From positions 34,586 to 98,585 of the IMG/VR virus record IMGVR_UViG_3300033149_005152: DNA of 64,000 bases, one strand, 5' to 3'. Origin of the DNA: a virus. The position numbers and the translations under genes are program-made. The notes beneath the pieces are model-generated. The model did no database searches. It saw nothing but the letters and a program-made list of their open reading frames with translations, and was not told the origin of the DNA. Every line of letters begins with the position of its first letter. Positions within the stretch are counted from its first letter, which is position 1. This document shows positions 34,801 to 44,500 of the stretch, one piece after another.

Positions 34801-37778
34801 AAATATTGCACTTCAACCATATTAGGTCTATCTTGTTTAGCTGTAAATATTTCTTCAAAACTACCTTCAACAATATTTCCCATAGAAAATAATTGGATAG
34901 GAGTTTCCTTTTTATCTATTTTTACACTAATTTTACCATTAGCCCAAATTAAACATCCCCTGATAGAAGTCAAAATAGTTTGAATTACATCGGGAGCCGG
35001 AGCTTGGTAATCAATTACAATATCAGTTAAAAATCTTGTCTCTCCCCATTGGAAAAATTCCCCATTAGTAGGAGTTCCGTTACTCCAAGCATTACCATCT
35101 CCCCATATATCACCTAAAGTCAATTCAGTTGTACTTACTACGTCTGAAACATAAGCAACAGTTACTTCGGTAGTAGAAATAGGAACTACTACCCATTTTC
35201 CTTTTTCTGGTTTATTAGTGGTATTAAAATCATTTCCAGATGTTTTTGTAAGGCTTAATGCACCATAATTTGCTGTACCATAATTATTTCCATTACCTAC
35301 TATACCTCTTCCATATTTAGAAGATTCCATCAAAGTAACGTAATCTACATCCGAGGCGTACACCCACTCGCCAACACCATATCTTTTTTGTACAAGTATA
35401 TCATTTATAATCCATAATGGATCACGTGAAAATTGAACTACATATTCATCGGGAACAAGAGTACACTCATTAATTCCGCCACCACCAGGACTTATTTCAA
35501 ATATTTTCTCTACATCACCATCATCAACCAAAACATTACAATACTCCCACTTAGCAACTCCCCCATCAGAATTTCTGGTACATTTGGGAACTAATATTCT
35601 CTTTCCTAAAACATGGGAAGTAATATTAGGCATACCACCGGATAATCTGTCAGTAGCAAGAGCTTGTAATCCCAATAGTGCAGTATTAGGATAACTCAAA
35701 TCTCTAAACATAATTTCAGTAATACCAACTACTTCCATAGTCCTTTGATCACGACCTGTATCATAATCGGTTATTCTTGTAACTTTTATATCATATTGTT
35801 CAGCAGCTAAATTAGCCCCATTAGGGTCACTAACCACTCTATAACTATATTTATAAGGAGAAGTTGATTTATTTACTATTTCAATAGAATCATTTACAGT
35901 TATATAGGAGGGATCGCCATGTACCTTATATTCTATTTTATATACCAAATTATTATCTTCAAATGTTCCCTTATCAGTAACATGATATAAAAAACCGGAT
36001 AAATGAACTTCAAATCCCTCTATCGCAGTTCCGTTCGTTGTAAAAACAAAAAAATCACCAGCACCAGCAAAAGTTTTACCATGATATGAATAATAAGTTT
36101 CTATTGTATTAAAATTACGAATAGGGACTTGGTCATTTGTTCCCTTTCTAATCCATACTTTAGGAATAGGATCATAATTAGAAAGAGGCTGTTCTTCGAC
36201 CTCTGTATTAGAAACGCTTTCAATTTCCCCCTCTCCATAAGAAATAAGAGCGTTTAAATATTGTTTTTTCATCTTAATATGTCCAGAAGCTCTACTTATT
36301 TTGTAAATCCCCTCACCATAATAAGTATATTGAGCAAGAGTAGAAGGAACTTCTCTAGTATTAAGATTTATAATCCTAATATGATATTGATCTTCATTTT
36401 CAAAACTATATTGAAAATATTGTCCGTCCACACATTTAACGGAAATATCCTCGTTATCTCCCCAACTATCACTCGTATCACTAGTTGTAATAATATTATT
36501 CGTTTCGTCAATGGAGATAATTTTTCTAGACGTCCTTTGTTCTGAATTAAATAAAAAATGCCCTTCCTTTACAAATTCTTCTCCTGTATCCCCATCGTAA
36601 GGAACACTTGTAGAAGTCAATTCACCTCCAGGTGAATTAATCTTTCCACGAAATAAAATAAAATAATGACTATAAGGAGCAGATGTAACATAAACACTGT
36701 CCATAGAATTCCACGCATCAATCACAATGGTGTCCGTATCCAACCATCCAGTTAATGCACTATCACACAAAATAGTTTTATTTGTTGTATCAATACTATC
36801 AACAACTTTAACTTCATTTCTCGTTGTATTCCAAACAGTTGTAAATTCTGGCAAAAAATGTAGAGTTCCTGATTCTCCAGTATAAGTTAAAGTTTTATCA
36901 GAAGGTGCCCCATCTATAACAGCCGTCCAAGGAGTGGCATCATGTACCTTATATTGAATAAAATAAGCAGTTCCATCCCCAAGAAGAGGATTAGGATAAG
37001 CACTATCAGGCCCCCAATGTTCAAGATTATCTTCGGGAATCCATGCTCCAACTTGACCAATTTCAGGATCAATATCAACAATGTTGTTCAATCTAAACCT
37101 GAGAACCTTTACATTTTCATTAGTTTCAAATGTGTTCACCCAAGGAAGAGAATTTTCAGACCTTGTAAAATCTTTATTAACAGTCGTAATAATAAAATCA
37201 TCACTCGTTATTTTATCAGGGCTAATATATGTTTGTAAAACATTTCCACCAACTCTATGACTTCCATAAACCATTCCTACAGGTATATCTGGATCAGTAG
37301 CAACTTGAATTCCATCCCAACTATATGTACTAGAAATATCTTGTTTAGACGGAGACATAAGAAAACCAACCATGCCTCCAATCATCATCATTGCACCTGC
37401 GCCCATCATATAGTTAGCCCAACTTGCTTTTATTAAAGCTTTGCCCGCAAATCCTAAAGCCCCCCAACCAGTAGGCCCTAAGAAAAAACCACCAGCAAGA
37501 AGAGCAAATCCTAAAGCTATTTGAATAAATCCAGCATTTTTTCCGCCACGCAAATTAGGATAAATAATTACATCGTCCGTATTAGATAATGTAACCATAT
37601 TCCACTGATCAACTTCAAGTAAATTTCCATTTAATAAAATAGATACACGGGTCTCAAGAATTTCTTTATGAACAACAGAAAATTCTTTCAACGCAGAAAT
37701 CAAATCAGGTGCTTTTGAACGAAATTCTATTCGGTTATCTGGTTCAAATAATGTAGGTAAAAATGAAAGATTAGCCAA
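31839..37778 (-). CDS. Giant tail tip protein: gpI-like N-terminus fused to gpJ-like host-specificity protein
   Basis: 1979 residues from TTG 37778 (AAGGGGA). Residues 1-80 form a beta-grasp-like domain ending in LRGGKN; residues 84-150 are a Gly/Ala/Met-rich hydrophobic region, as in lambda tail assembly protein I. From about 160 the protein reads like gpJ (PVGMVYGSHRVGGNV), with beta domains and at least one FN3-like domain near residue 1300 (QVSTDGETWIDLQPS...YYVRVYAVNNHG). In lambda I and J are separate genes. Largest gene in the window; it should initiate tail assembly and contact the host receptor. Confidence 0.87.
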   Translation of the reverse strand: MANLSFLPTLFEPDNRIEFRSKAPDLISALKEFSVVHKEILETRVSILLNGNLLEVDQWNMVTLSNTDDVIIYPNLRGGKNAGFIQIALGFALLAGGFFLGPTGWGALGFAGKALIKASWANYMMGAGAMMMIGGMVGFLMSPSKQDISSTYSWDGIQVATDPDIPVGMVYGSHRVGGNVLQTYISPDKITSDDFIITTVNKDFTRSENSLPWVNTFETNENVKVLRFRLNNIVDIDPEIGQVGAWIPEDNLEHWGPDSAYPNPLLGDGTAYFIQYKVHDATPWTAVIDGAPSDKTLTYTGESGTLHFLPEFTTVWNTTRNEVKVVDSIDTTNKTILCDSALTGWLDTDTIVIDAWNSMDSVYVTSAPYSHYFILFRGKINSPGGELTSTSVPYDGDTGEEFVKEGHFLFNSEQRTSRKIISIDETNNIITTSDTSDSWGDNEDISVKCVDGQYFQYSFENEDQYHIRIINLNTREVPSTLAQYTYYGEGIYKISRASGHIKMKKQYLNALISYGEGEIESVSNTEVEEQPLSNYDPIPKVWIRKGTNDQVPIRNFNTIETYYSYHGKTFAGAGDFFVFTTNGTAIEGFEVHLSGFLYHVTDKGTFEDNNLVYKIEYKVHGDPSYITVNDSIEIVNKSTSPYKYSYRVVSDPNGANLAAEQYDIKVTRITDYDTGRDQRTMEVVGITEIMFRDLSYPNTALLGLQALATDRLSGGMPNITSHVLGKRILVPKCTRNSDGGVAKWEYCNVLVDDGDVEKIFEISPGGGGINECTLVPDEYVVQFSRDPLWIINDILVQKRYGVGEWVYASDVDYVTLMESSKYGRGIVGNGNNYGTANYGALSLTKTSGNDFNTTNKPEKGKWVVVPISTTEVTVAYVSDVVSTTELTLGDIWGDGNAWSNGTPTNGEFFQWGETRFLTDIVIDYQAPAPDVIQTILTSIRGCLIWANGKISVKIDKKETPIQLFSMGNIVEGSFEEIFTAKQDRPNMVEVQYLNRDRKFDRDVLSVEDQDAFDAGDSLLKKPITLIGVTRSSQALREAYYYLYFSKYILKVIRFSAGIDSVHMLPGDLFYFQHDVPEWGEGGRLLDATTSLLTTDRGIEIRGGTANSISSSALVDDDFTFTSDDINRVLKSTSGGADTYATITSLTGSTQANFTGGWDNGDPDVLTWTFKYEVVVREADGSVTTKEISNSAETTVQISVESAFDSAPDRYSIYSVGYSTVATKPFRCMSISRGVDDNVDIEAIEYNESLYADTGIVLPTGRYTSAPDPYVVPDVTDLTLTLAEDLSGFYISFNPPLWYTYYDHSLIQVSTDGETWIDLQPSIDGINIFYGNVVFGNTYYVRVYAVNNHGKKSLYPPQKTIDIIYVISAPANFGVDTDYGYYYTTTENGAADGSTVVCSDLIERYADDQFDTSWTVAIVDGDAAGEEIDIASFDRLTGTITMSSNFTHQILSGVYITIKYSGGGYIPHRGSNNYHVRLKWDPIGWSQVDGDWVPNADYPFIKGYWIVGMDITNRDFNYSPKIGGTDTSDFNNFHLEFIPVGEAFDADGVALSAAQRASSVWKSTHFTKIVNMGERHVVACVAETIFPQHQFTYDPTASDGGLDWDYIEFPLPHSLGVRVQNFEVRGIIVGDEVSNIKMRWDYLENPLYVIDGFLVLGRLVDHQIIGKLTDSVTSDSTMIRAEFFTAQDQADFGTFEELGFSKYTMVTTSFAAGTNVDIHVESVKPWMQVGRPAWVIKADTTGVNSRPQILDIEEFYFTSVNSSTSVIQANRLYTSCTSATPGGGVGWGVFPVRPNFVIADADHFEVVHYKGLDDAGDGKFDFVICDRGQEGTDARSWAAGTPIHYGVTLYDNYFTVPSHMRYYESNTNLAFTNHFYYLGMMAYKKSAGLDLFKSKLDTVASTYVTYVASFSGTTGVIMPGYILFNKTRNDNRRIISIDAASRQINTNESADAWAQDDLVVVRNEAGFMRSVIEFPEFWLE

Positions 37779-37792
37779 TATATAAATTCCCC

Positions 37793-38197
37793 TTATAATT
37801 TATTTTTAAATCTGAAACAACCATATATTTTTGACTTCCATTGTGGAAGGGTTAAATCGTCTATATGTACATCTGAATTCTCATACACATGAATAACTTT
37901 ATAATTACCTAAATAGACAGCACAGTGATTAGGAATAGATGATTTTAATTTCATAACAACAATATCATATATTTCCGGAAACTCAACTTTTTCCCATTGT
38001 AATTTATAATTTTCATTTATCAAATCTTTCTTACTTTTATACCAATCTTGGGCGTATTGCCAATAATCAAGTAATTCAAACCCCAAATCCCTATAAATCA
38101 TTATTACCAACCCATAACAATCCAATCCTTTTAAATCCCTACCTTTATTTTTATAGGGAATTCCTAAATATTTACTTGTTATTTGTTGTTTATTCAT
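37793..38197 (-). CDS. NlpC/P60 tail-tip peptidase (gpK-like, no JAMM domain)
   Basis: 134 residues. Catalytic Cys in LDCYGLV (C27), His in PNHCAVYLGNYKVIH and a later polar residue give the NlpC/P60 triad. Lambda gpK carries an extra N-terminal JAMM domain, which is missing here. It lies between L-like and J-like genes, the standard place. Likely cleaves peptidoglycan during DNA entry. Confidence 0.85.
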   Translation of the reverse strand: MNKQQITSKYLGIPYKNKGRDLKGLDCYGLVIMIYRDLGFELLDYWQYAQDWYKSKKDLINENYKLQWEKVEFPEIYDIVVMKLKSSIPNHCAVYLGNYKVIHVYENSDVHIDDLTLPQWKSKIYGCFRFKNKL

Positions 38198-38209
38198 TTC
38201 TTTTTCCTT

Positions 38210-39064
38210 TTATCGAATATAAAAACGACCTTTTTGTGGAATTCCAGGAAATCCACCAAATCTTTCGTAATTACCATGAGATTTACAATCAGTAAACGTT
38301 TTTTTACAAGTAGTTAAAGCCCCAAAATACCCACATTCAGTTCCTATTTTATATAAAGACGTAGTATCTATTGCGGTAGGCATCGCAGTAACTAAAGTAA
38401 CACCACCCGCTAATTTCTTAGCTATTACCGAACTACTACCTGAATTTGCACCACTATAAATATAAACAACTCTACCAACAACTTTTGTAGCTACACCTAA
38501 AACATCAGAGTCAATAAGAGTAACTTTATCAGAACTTGCTTCAGCAGTACCAGTATAATAAGGAGTATATTTATAAACCCACTGACATAAATCTCTTTGA
38601 TACCGGCGAATAGGAATATCTATCGTATGTAAATTAACAGAACTACAAGTAAATTTCGCATCGTTTTCTCCTATATGAACTCTCGAAATATAAAATTTTT
38701 CTTTTATACAAGCATCTTTATCATCAAGATTATCCCTAAATACAGTTATAATAACAACTTGTAATCCTGATAAACCACTACCATGATGCAAAAGGCTGTG
38801 AATATACCTATCAATATTCGGATAAATAAACTCAACAGTAGGAATTTCCCCCCTGTTACTTATTTCAATTCTTTCATGATGTACTCCCGACTTTGTATAT
38901 GTTTGAGGAGCATCAGTATCAGGTTCAAAATAATCCACGTCATCAATATCCTGAGCAAGATAAAGATATGAGTTACTATCTATTTGGACCCTATAAAGTG
39001 TTATAGGTTGATTTTCTAGTTTATCTTTTTGAGTTCTAAATGGCTGTGTAATATCTATAGGCAT
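38210..39064 (-). CDS. gpL-like minor tail protein with Fe-S-type cysteines
   Basis: 284 residues. Beta-rich core (about 10-150) then a C-terminal part with four cysteines: DLCQW, ECGYFG, TTCKK and TDCKSH, ending in RFGGFPGIPQKG, the signature of lambda gpL/DUF2163-type proteins. In lambda gpL the C-terminal cysteines bind an Fe-S cluster. Directly upstream of the K-like gene, as in lambda (M-L-K-I-J). Confidence 0.78.
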   Translation of the reverse strand: MPIDITQPFRTQKDKLENQPITLYRVQIDSNSYLYLAQDIDDVDYFEPDTDAPQTYTKSGVHHERIEISNRGEIPTVEFIYPNIDRYIHSLLHHGSGLSGLQVVIITVFRDNLDDKDACIKEKFYISRVHIGENDAKFTCSSVNLHTIDIPIRRYQRDLCQWVYKYTPYYTGTAEASSDKVTLIDSDVLGVATKVVGRVVYIYSGANSGSSSVIAKKLAGGVTLVTAMPTAIDTTSLYKIGTECGYFGALTTCKKTFTDCKSHGNYERFGGFPGIPQKGRFYIR

Positions 39065-40101
39065 TATTTATTTTTCCTCTTCTTTCTTCGATAAGTAGAT
39101 GCAGTAACTCCACCAATACCCATAACAGTAGATGGATATAACCTCTTTTTCCTACGCATTTTCATTTTTGATTTATATTTTCTTTCAGCTCTCGCTTGGC
39201 GAGATGCTATTAGTTTTGTTCTTCTTATTGCTTCTGCTTTTCTTACAGACATCTCAGCCTTTCTAGCTCTTTTCGCAGGAATTAATTTTTTAGAAATAGC
39301 AGCAGTTTCATAATCAATAAGTCTTCTTCTCATTTCATTTGTAGAATATTTACCTAATTTTGGTTTTTTAGATGCCTCCGCCAAGGCACGTTCCAAATGA
39401 GGAATATCTACCTTTTTTATAATTTTTGCTGATTCTGTTAACTTCCAAATTTTGTACCGATCAACTTCCCCAGTTCCTGATCTACCCTTTCTTACTTCTT
39501 TTTTTATCAAATTACCAATTTTCCTCAATAATTTCTTCTTGGATCGTAACGCAGCCGCAGCTTCACTTTTATTATAATCAGATATAGATTTCAAATTTCG
39601 TCCCATTTCTGTAAAACCCGCAGAACCCAAATTAGACCTAACTTGCAAATAGCCCATATCACCTGTATAATAATGAGAAGGAGGTTTTGATCTTGCGTGC
39701 ATAACTTGAGAAGGGTATTCTTCACGAATGGGTTTAGGTAATTTTTCTCTTATGGCCACATTACGCCATCTCATTTTGCCACTTTTAGCCCTAGTAACTT
39801 TTTTACCCGTTATTTTTGCTAATTGTCTTGATTCTGTAGTAGGAACCCATATTCTTTTTCTTTCAGTAGGCCATCCTTCATATTTAGCAAGACGATCTAT
39901 AACTTCATCTCTTGAATACAAATTCACTTTTCTACTAACTCTTTTCTTTATATCCGATTTCGTCAAAGTTTCAATAGGGCGCACTTTGGCCTTTTTCATC
40001 ATTATCTCCTTGATCCTAGAATATGCAGTTTTCCTTATTTTACGAGTGGGAATTCCAAAAAACTCTTTTATTTTCCCTAGTTTATTAAATATTCTTGCCA
40101 A
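39064..40101 (-). CDS. Very basic protein with tag-like N-terminus
   Basis: 345 residues from TTG 40101, pI very high by eye. Starts MARIFNKLGKIKEFFG, an amphipathic basic helix shared with other late proteins, then Lys/Arg-rich helices throughout and an end MGIGGVTASTYRRKKRKNK. A segment RERALAEASKKPKLGKYSTNEMRRRLIDYETAAI resembles helical bundle regions of phage virion proteins. It sits between two tail genes (L-like and the other basic protein), so it is probably a virion component or DNA-binding. Function unknown. Confidence 0.62.
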   Translation of the reverse strand: MARIFNKLGKIKEFFGIPTRKIRKTAYSRIKEIMMKKAKVRPIETLTKSDIKKRVSRKVNLYSRDEVIDRLAKYEGWPTERKRIWVPTTESRQLAKITGKKVTRAKSGKMRWRNVAIREKLPKPIREEYPSQVMHARSKPPSHYYTGDMGYLQVRSNLGSAGFTEMGRNLKSISDYNKSEAAAALRSKKKLLRKIGNLIKKEVRKGRSGTGEVDRYKIWKLTESAKIIKKVDIPHLERALAEASKKPKLGKYSTNEMRRRLIDYETAAISKKLIPAKRARKAEMSVRKAEAIRRTKLIASRQARAERKYKSKMKMRRKKRLYPSTVMGIGGVTASTYRRKKRKNK

Positions 40102-40104
40102 TTA

Positions 40105-40674
40105 TTATTTCACACCTCGCTTTTTCTTCAAACGAAGAATAACATACCTTTTATTCTTATATTTAGTATAAACAAAATCCCTTTTAGGATAATTTTTTTT
40201 CAAATTCTTCAACATCCTTGTGCCAGAAACGGGCAAGACTATATCAGTAACCCTTAATCGTATCCCAGCATTTTCAGCTACTCTATTTTTTCTAATATTT
40301 AAATAAGCCCCGTAACCTAAAGAAGCACCGGAGACACCCAAAGATCCCCACATAATACCCGATAAGGTTTTATCTATCTTTCCATACGGGCTACTCCTAT
40401 ATTCTTTTTTAAATAACTCCTTTAACCTTTTTTCAGCTTCTAACTTTTTCTGCATTCTAGCTTTCGCTTTAACATTTATTCTTCTTTCAACAAATGGAGG
40501 TAAACCTTCTTTACCCCCACTTATAACCTCAAATTTATCCCTTGATCTTTCAACTTTATCATGTACACCCTTTGCTTTTGAAACTTTACCACCTTCTATA
40601 ACTCTAAGCTTATTTTTATTTCTATAAAATCTAGAAAATATTTTTCTAAGTTGTTCTAAAGATATTTTTACCAA
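40105..40674 (-). CDS. Basic protein with a glycine-rich hydrophobic segment
   Basis: 189 residues from TTG 40674 (GAGGAGG). Begins MVKISLEQLRKIFSRFYRNK, then charged regions, a hydrophobic glycine/serine segment (LSGIMWGSLGVSGASLGYGAYLN, about 105-127) and a basic tail. Same layout as other late basic proteins in this genome: basic amphipathic start, hydrophobic middle, Lys/Arg end. Function unknown. Confidence 0.62.
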   Translation of the reverse strand: MVKISLEQLRKIFSRFYRNKNKLRVIEGGKVSKAKGVHDKVERSRDKFEVISGGKEGLPPFVERRINVKAKARMQKKLEAEKRLKELFKKEYRSSPYGKIDKTLSGIMWGSLGVSGASLGYGAYLNIRKNRVAENAGIRLRVTDIVLPVSGTRMLKNLKKNYPKRDFVYTKYKNKRYVILRLKKKRGVK

Positions 40675-40680
40675 TTGTTA

Positions 40681-41286
40681 TTAAGCCTCCTCAAATTGCA
40701 AACCTACAGTAAACAAATGATCCATTATATTATTTTTATTCATATTAGAATTAGCAAATCTAACCTTATACGCCCTCATTACATTAGAATATATAGTTAA
40801 AGTATTTGTAATAGTATCCGTTGCAGTAAAAGAAATATATCCAGAACTTATTCCCGTTAACTGCCTTACTTCGTAATTATCTGCCCTTGTTTTTGAACCA
40901 GATTCCCAATTTATAATAATCACAAGATTTCCAGCCATACCAGGAGTAGTAGTAAACCTCGTGATGTTATTTACACCAATAGTATTTACACCAGGATTCG
41001 TAGCTATACTACATCTCGCCTCATAATGCCATGAAGGAATATAAAATCTATCACATCCACCCTTTACGGCATCAAAAAAATCTCCTATTTCCTCAACTTC
41101 CTCCCATGAAGTCACGGGATAAGGGGCAAAATTTAAATTAAAATAATACTTAGGTCTATTCCACTTATTTCTCGCCTGAACATATCCAGCCTCAAATGGA
41201 GTTTTCAAAGTTTTGAAAGTTCTTCCTTCTTTCCAAGTTGCTAGTATAGGTTCCCAATGAAATATTGTCAAAACTTCAGTACTCAT
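40681..41286 (-). CDS. gpM/DUF2460-like minor tail protein
   Basis: 201 residues, beta-rich. WNRPKYYFNLNFAPYPVTSWEEVEEIGDFFDAVKGGCDRFYIPSWHYEAR is typical of minor tail proteins that cap the tube near the tip (lambda M/DUF2460 type). It lies just after the tape-measure group and before the L-like gene. Overlaps the upstream gene by 4 bases. Confidence 0.68.
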   Translation of the reverse strand: MSTEVLTIFHWEPILATWKEGRTFKTLKTPFEAGYVQARNKWNRPKYYFNLNFAPYPVTSWEEVEEIGDFFDAVKGGCDRFYIPSWHYEARCSIATNPGVNTIGVNNITRFTTTPGMAGNLVIIINWESGSKTRADNYEVRQLTGISSGYISFTATDTITNTLTIYSNVMRAYKVRFANSNMNKNNIMDHLFTVGLQFEEA

Positions 41287-41594
41287 TTATCTCCACCATT
41301 ATTCATTCTATATTCTCGTGGATAAACCGATTTTAATATTTGCTTAATCAAGGCAATATCAATGTTCATTTTATTTAATTCCTTACGAATTTCTTCTTGA
41401 CTTTCATGATGTTTACAAATTAAATCATCAAACTTTTTTTCAAATTTTTCATCAAATTTCTTCAAACTAATTATTTTACTTTCAGCAACCGCAAATTTAT
41501 TACAATTATATACAATACCACCAATTACAGTAATTAATAAAAAGACAACAGAAATAATAAGTGTACCCCAATTAAATATTTTTTGGTTTTGCAA
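41283..41594 (-). CDS. Membrane-anchored coiled-coil protein (XhlA/holin-type layout)
   Basis: 103 residues from TTG 41594. A transmembrane helix (WGTLIISVVFLLITVIGGIVY) is followed by a coiled coil (FDEKFEKKFDDLICKHHESQEEIRKELNKM) and a polar end. The layout resembles XhlA-type proteins, but it starts just after the tape-measure stop, so a tail-associated role is equally possible. Confidence 0.58.
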   Translation of the reverse strand: MQNQKIFNWGTLIISVVFLLITVIGGIVYNCNKFAVAESKIISLKKFDEKFEKKFDDLICKHHESQEEIRKELNKMNIDIALIKQILKSVYPREYRMNNGGDK

Positions 41595-41597
41595 CTT

Positions 41598-44500
41598 TTA
41601 CATTCGCCCCCTTAACATTTTATTTAATTCCCTCTTTTCAGAATAATTTCTCATCACGCTATCTATACTTATTCTTCCAATCAATCCCTGCTCTTGAGCA
41701 AGTAATTTCTGAAAACTAGGAGCATCAACAGCACTAATATTAATCACGGTTATTCCAGACTCAGGTTCAATTCCTCCACCAGTATTCGCTCTTTCAACAG
41801 AAGTACGCCCCAATGCTTTTACAGCATTAGCATTAAGAATATACTCCCCTGAATGAATTGTGGCTAATCCGGATTTAGAAACATAACCTCCTGCTTGATG
41901 ACTATCAGGTATTCCCGAAGGAGTTAACAAATCAGTTACCTTTATAGGAGCTTTACCACCACCAACCTTACTATCACCACTAGGAAAAAGACCCATACCC
42001 CATTCAAGAAGTTTAAAAGCCATAAGCTGGGCAATCATCTTATTTAACGATCTTAAAAAATTTATTGCAAATTGCTTCCAAACATTATCTGCCTCTTTAA
42101 TATTTTCAGTCATATCCGCAAAGGCATCACCCAATCCCAAAACCGTTTGTTTAGCCATATCAGTAATAGCCTTTCCATATTCATATCTCCATGTTTTTAT
42201 ATCATCTTTAGATTCTTCAAAATGTTCTTTCATAGAATCCCAAATAGATATATTTTGAATTCTTGCTTTTTCTGCTTGAGCATATCTTAAAGAAGCAAGG
42301 CCAACTTCATCCCTTCGCATAATGGCTAACATCTTTTTCCGATGTATATATTCATCTTCCGTAATTTGTTTCATCTTTCGTGCATGTTCCAAAGCTAAAT
42401 CTTCTAATTCTCGATTTATTTGTTCTTCATGTGATTTAATTATATCATCAATTCGTAATTTAGTATTTTTTATTTCTTCATCAATAAGCTTCAATTGTTC
42501 CCCATATTGTTTTACCACTTTTAAATGATCTTTATAATCCATTTTTAATATTTTATACTTTTCTTCTTCAAATATTAAGAGTGAAGCAATTATATTTTTT
42601 CTTCTTTCTAATGCATCTAATTGTATTTCGCCCAATTTTTCCTGATAAACTTTTTCACTAATTTGATTAGTCGCTCTTAAACGATCCAATCTCACCCTTT
42701 CTCTCTCATCCATCTTTGTTTCCAAATCATTCCTGGCTTCCAATTCATCTTTTAATTCTTGCATTATTCTTTCGGCATCTTCCTTTCGTGCCGCACCTAT
42801 AGTAGATATTTCCTCATATTTTAAATTAATAAGTTTTTGAGCATATTCCTTTCTCCAAAGTTCTGCTCGATGAAAAAAGTCTTTCCTCTCGTCTTCGCTT
42901 ATTTTAGCAGCTTTCATATCTACCTTATACGCTATTACTCTTTGTTTATGCCGCATAAGTTCAGCATCTAATTCCTTCTTAGCCAATTCCATAACTCCTT
43001 TTGCATATTCTTCCTGAGACATTCTACCTTTTCTTAACTCTTGATCTAATTTTCCTCTTTCTTCTGCAATTTTATTTACAGAATCATGATAAGCTAATTC
43101 AAATGCCCTAAAATTCTCTTCTATTCTTCTAGCCGCAGCTTCAGGAGAATCCTCAATAGGTTGTAATGTAGCCAATACCTTTGAAGTTAATGGAAACTCA
43201 GCTTCCTTTATCAACTCTTTAAGCTCTTCTCCTGCTTTTATCACTTCCACTTTGAGCTTTGTTATACGTTTATCACGCTTTTCTTGATATTCCTCTGGAC
43301 CAAAAAGCATATCAAGAAGAAAATTTCTAGGCCCTTTTCTATACTTATCACCTTCTTTAGTAGCTTTTCTTGCCTTTTTACCCAACTCCTCATAGGCCGA
43401 AAAATATTTGGCACTTAACTTCTTCAAACCAACCTCAAAAGATTTAGCCATAATTTCAAAAGAAGAAGTAAAATATCCAGCAGATGCTTTAGAAGCATCC
43501 TCCATAGCACTACCAATTATTGACAATTCATCCTTTAATTCAGATAGGGCTTTACTTTCTTTTTTTATCTCTTTCGTATACTCCTTTGTATAACCTATGG
43601 ACCTTAATATTGCTTTTTCATCTTCTTTTTTTGCTTCTCTAAGCATCCCAAATAATTTAATAATAGCAGGCAAACTAACTTTATAAAGAATATAAAGAAG
43701 TGTCATCCATGCCGTTAAAGGAACAATCATCCTTGCTATAACAGCAGCAAGCATAACAAATCTAGTATAAAGAAATGTTAAAGACTTAAGAAGCACTCCC
43801 CTAATTAATGCCCCTAAAGTAGCCCCTTGAAGAGCTAATCCAGCTAATTTAACCTTCGTTTTTTCTGCCGCTTTACCAAGAACAGGAAATTTTTTAGCAA
43901 CTCTATCTACTGAAACAAAAATACCACCAAAAATAGCCGGAATTTTAAGATGTAAAATATACTTTGCAAATTTAATAAGCTGAGCAACAACCAAAAAACC
44001 AAAAGCAAATTTCAAAGCCTTACCAAATATTAACAAGGATGTTCCAATAAATCTATAAGCTTCACCTATAGCCCTCAAAACATTTGGAGGTATTTTTAAA
44101 ATAGCATCCGCAAATTTATTTAAAACCTCGTACCATACCATAAAAACACTTTCAGAAGGTTTTCCACCAAGTTTCTGTGCTATCAATTCTAAATTAGAAT
44201 GAAATAACTTTATCTGACCCGCCAAAGTCTCAACATTCGCCTGCATTGATTTTCCAAAAAATCTATCTAATATCTCTCTCAATGCCCTATACCTAACAAC
44301 ACTTTTTTCCACCTTTGTAAGACCTTTCCAAGATTTACCAAGTTCTTCTGTAAATTTTTCAACTTCATGCCCTGTTGAACCTAAATCAATACCATAACTT
44401 CTTAAATGCTGAGGAATGCCTTTAAAAGCCATATTTACTGCATCAATTATATCTAAAAAAGCACCTGGTTGACCAATAGAAGTAGCAAAATCAGAAATTC

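Noticed and set aside
39728-40171. 147-codon plus-strand ORF
   Set aside because: Hydrophobic shadow of a Lys/Arg-rich gene on the minus strand; no ribosome site.
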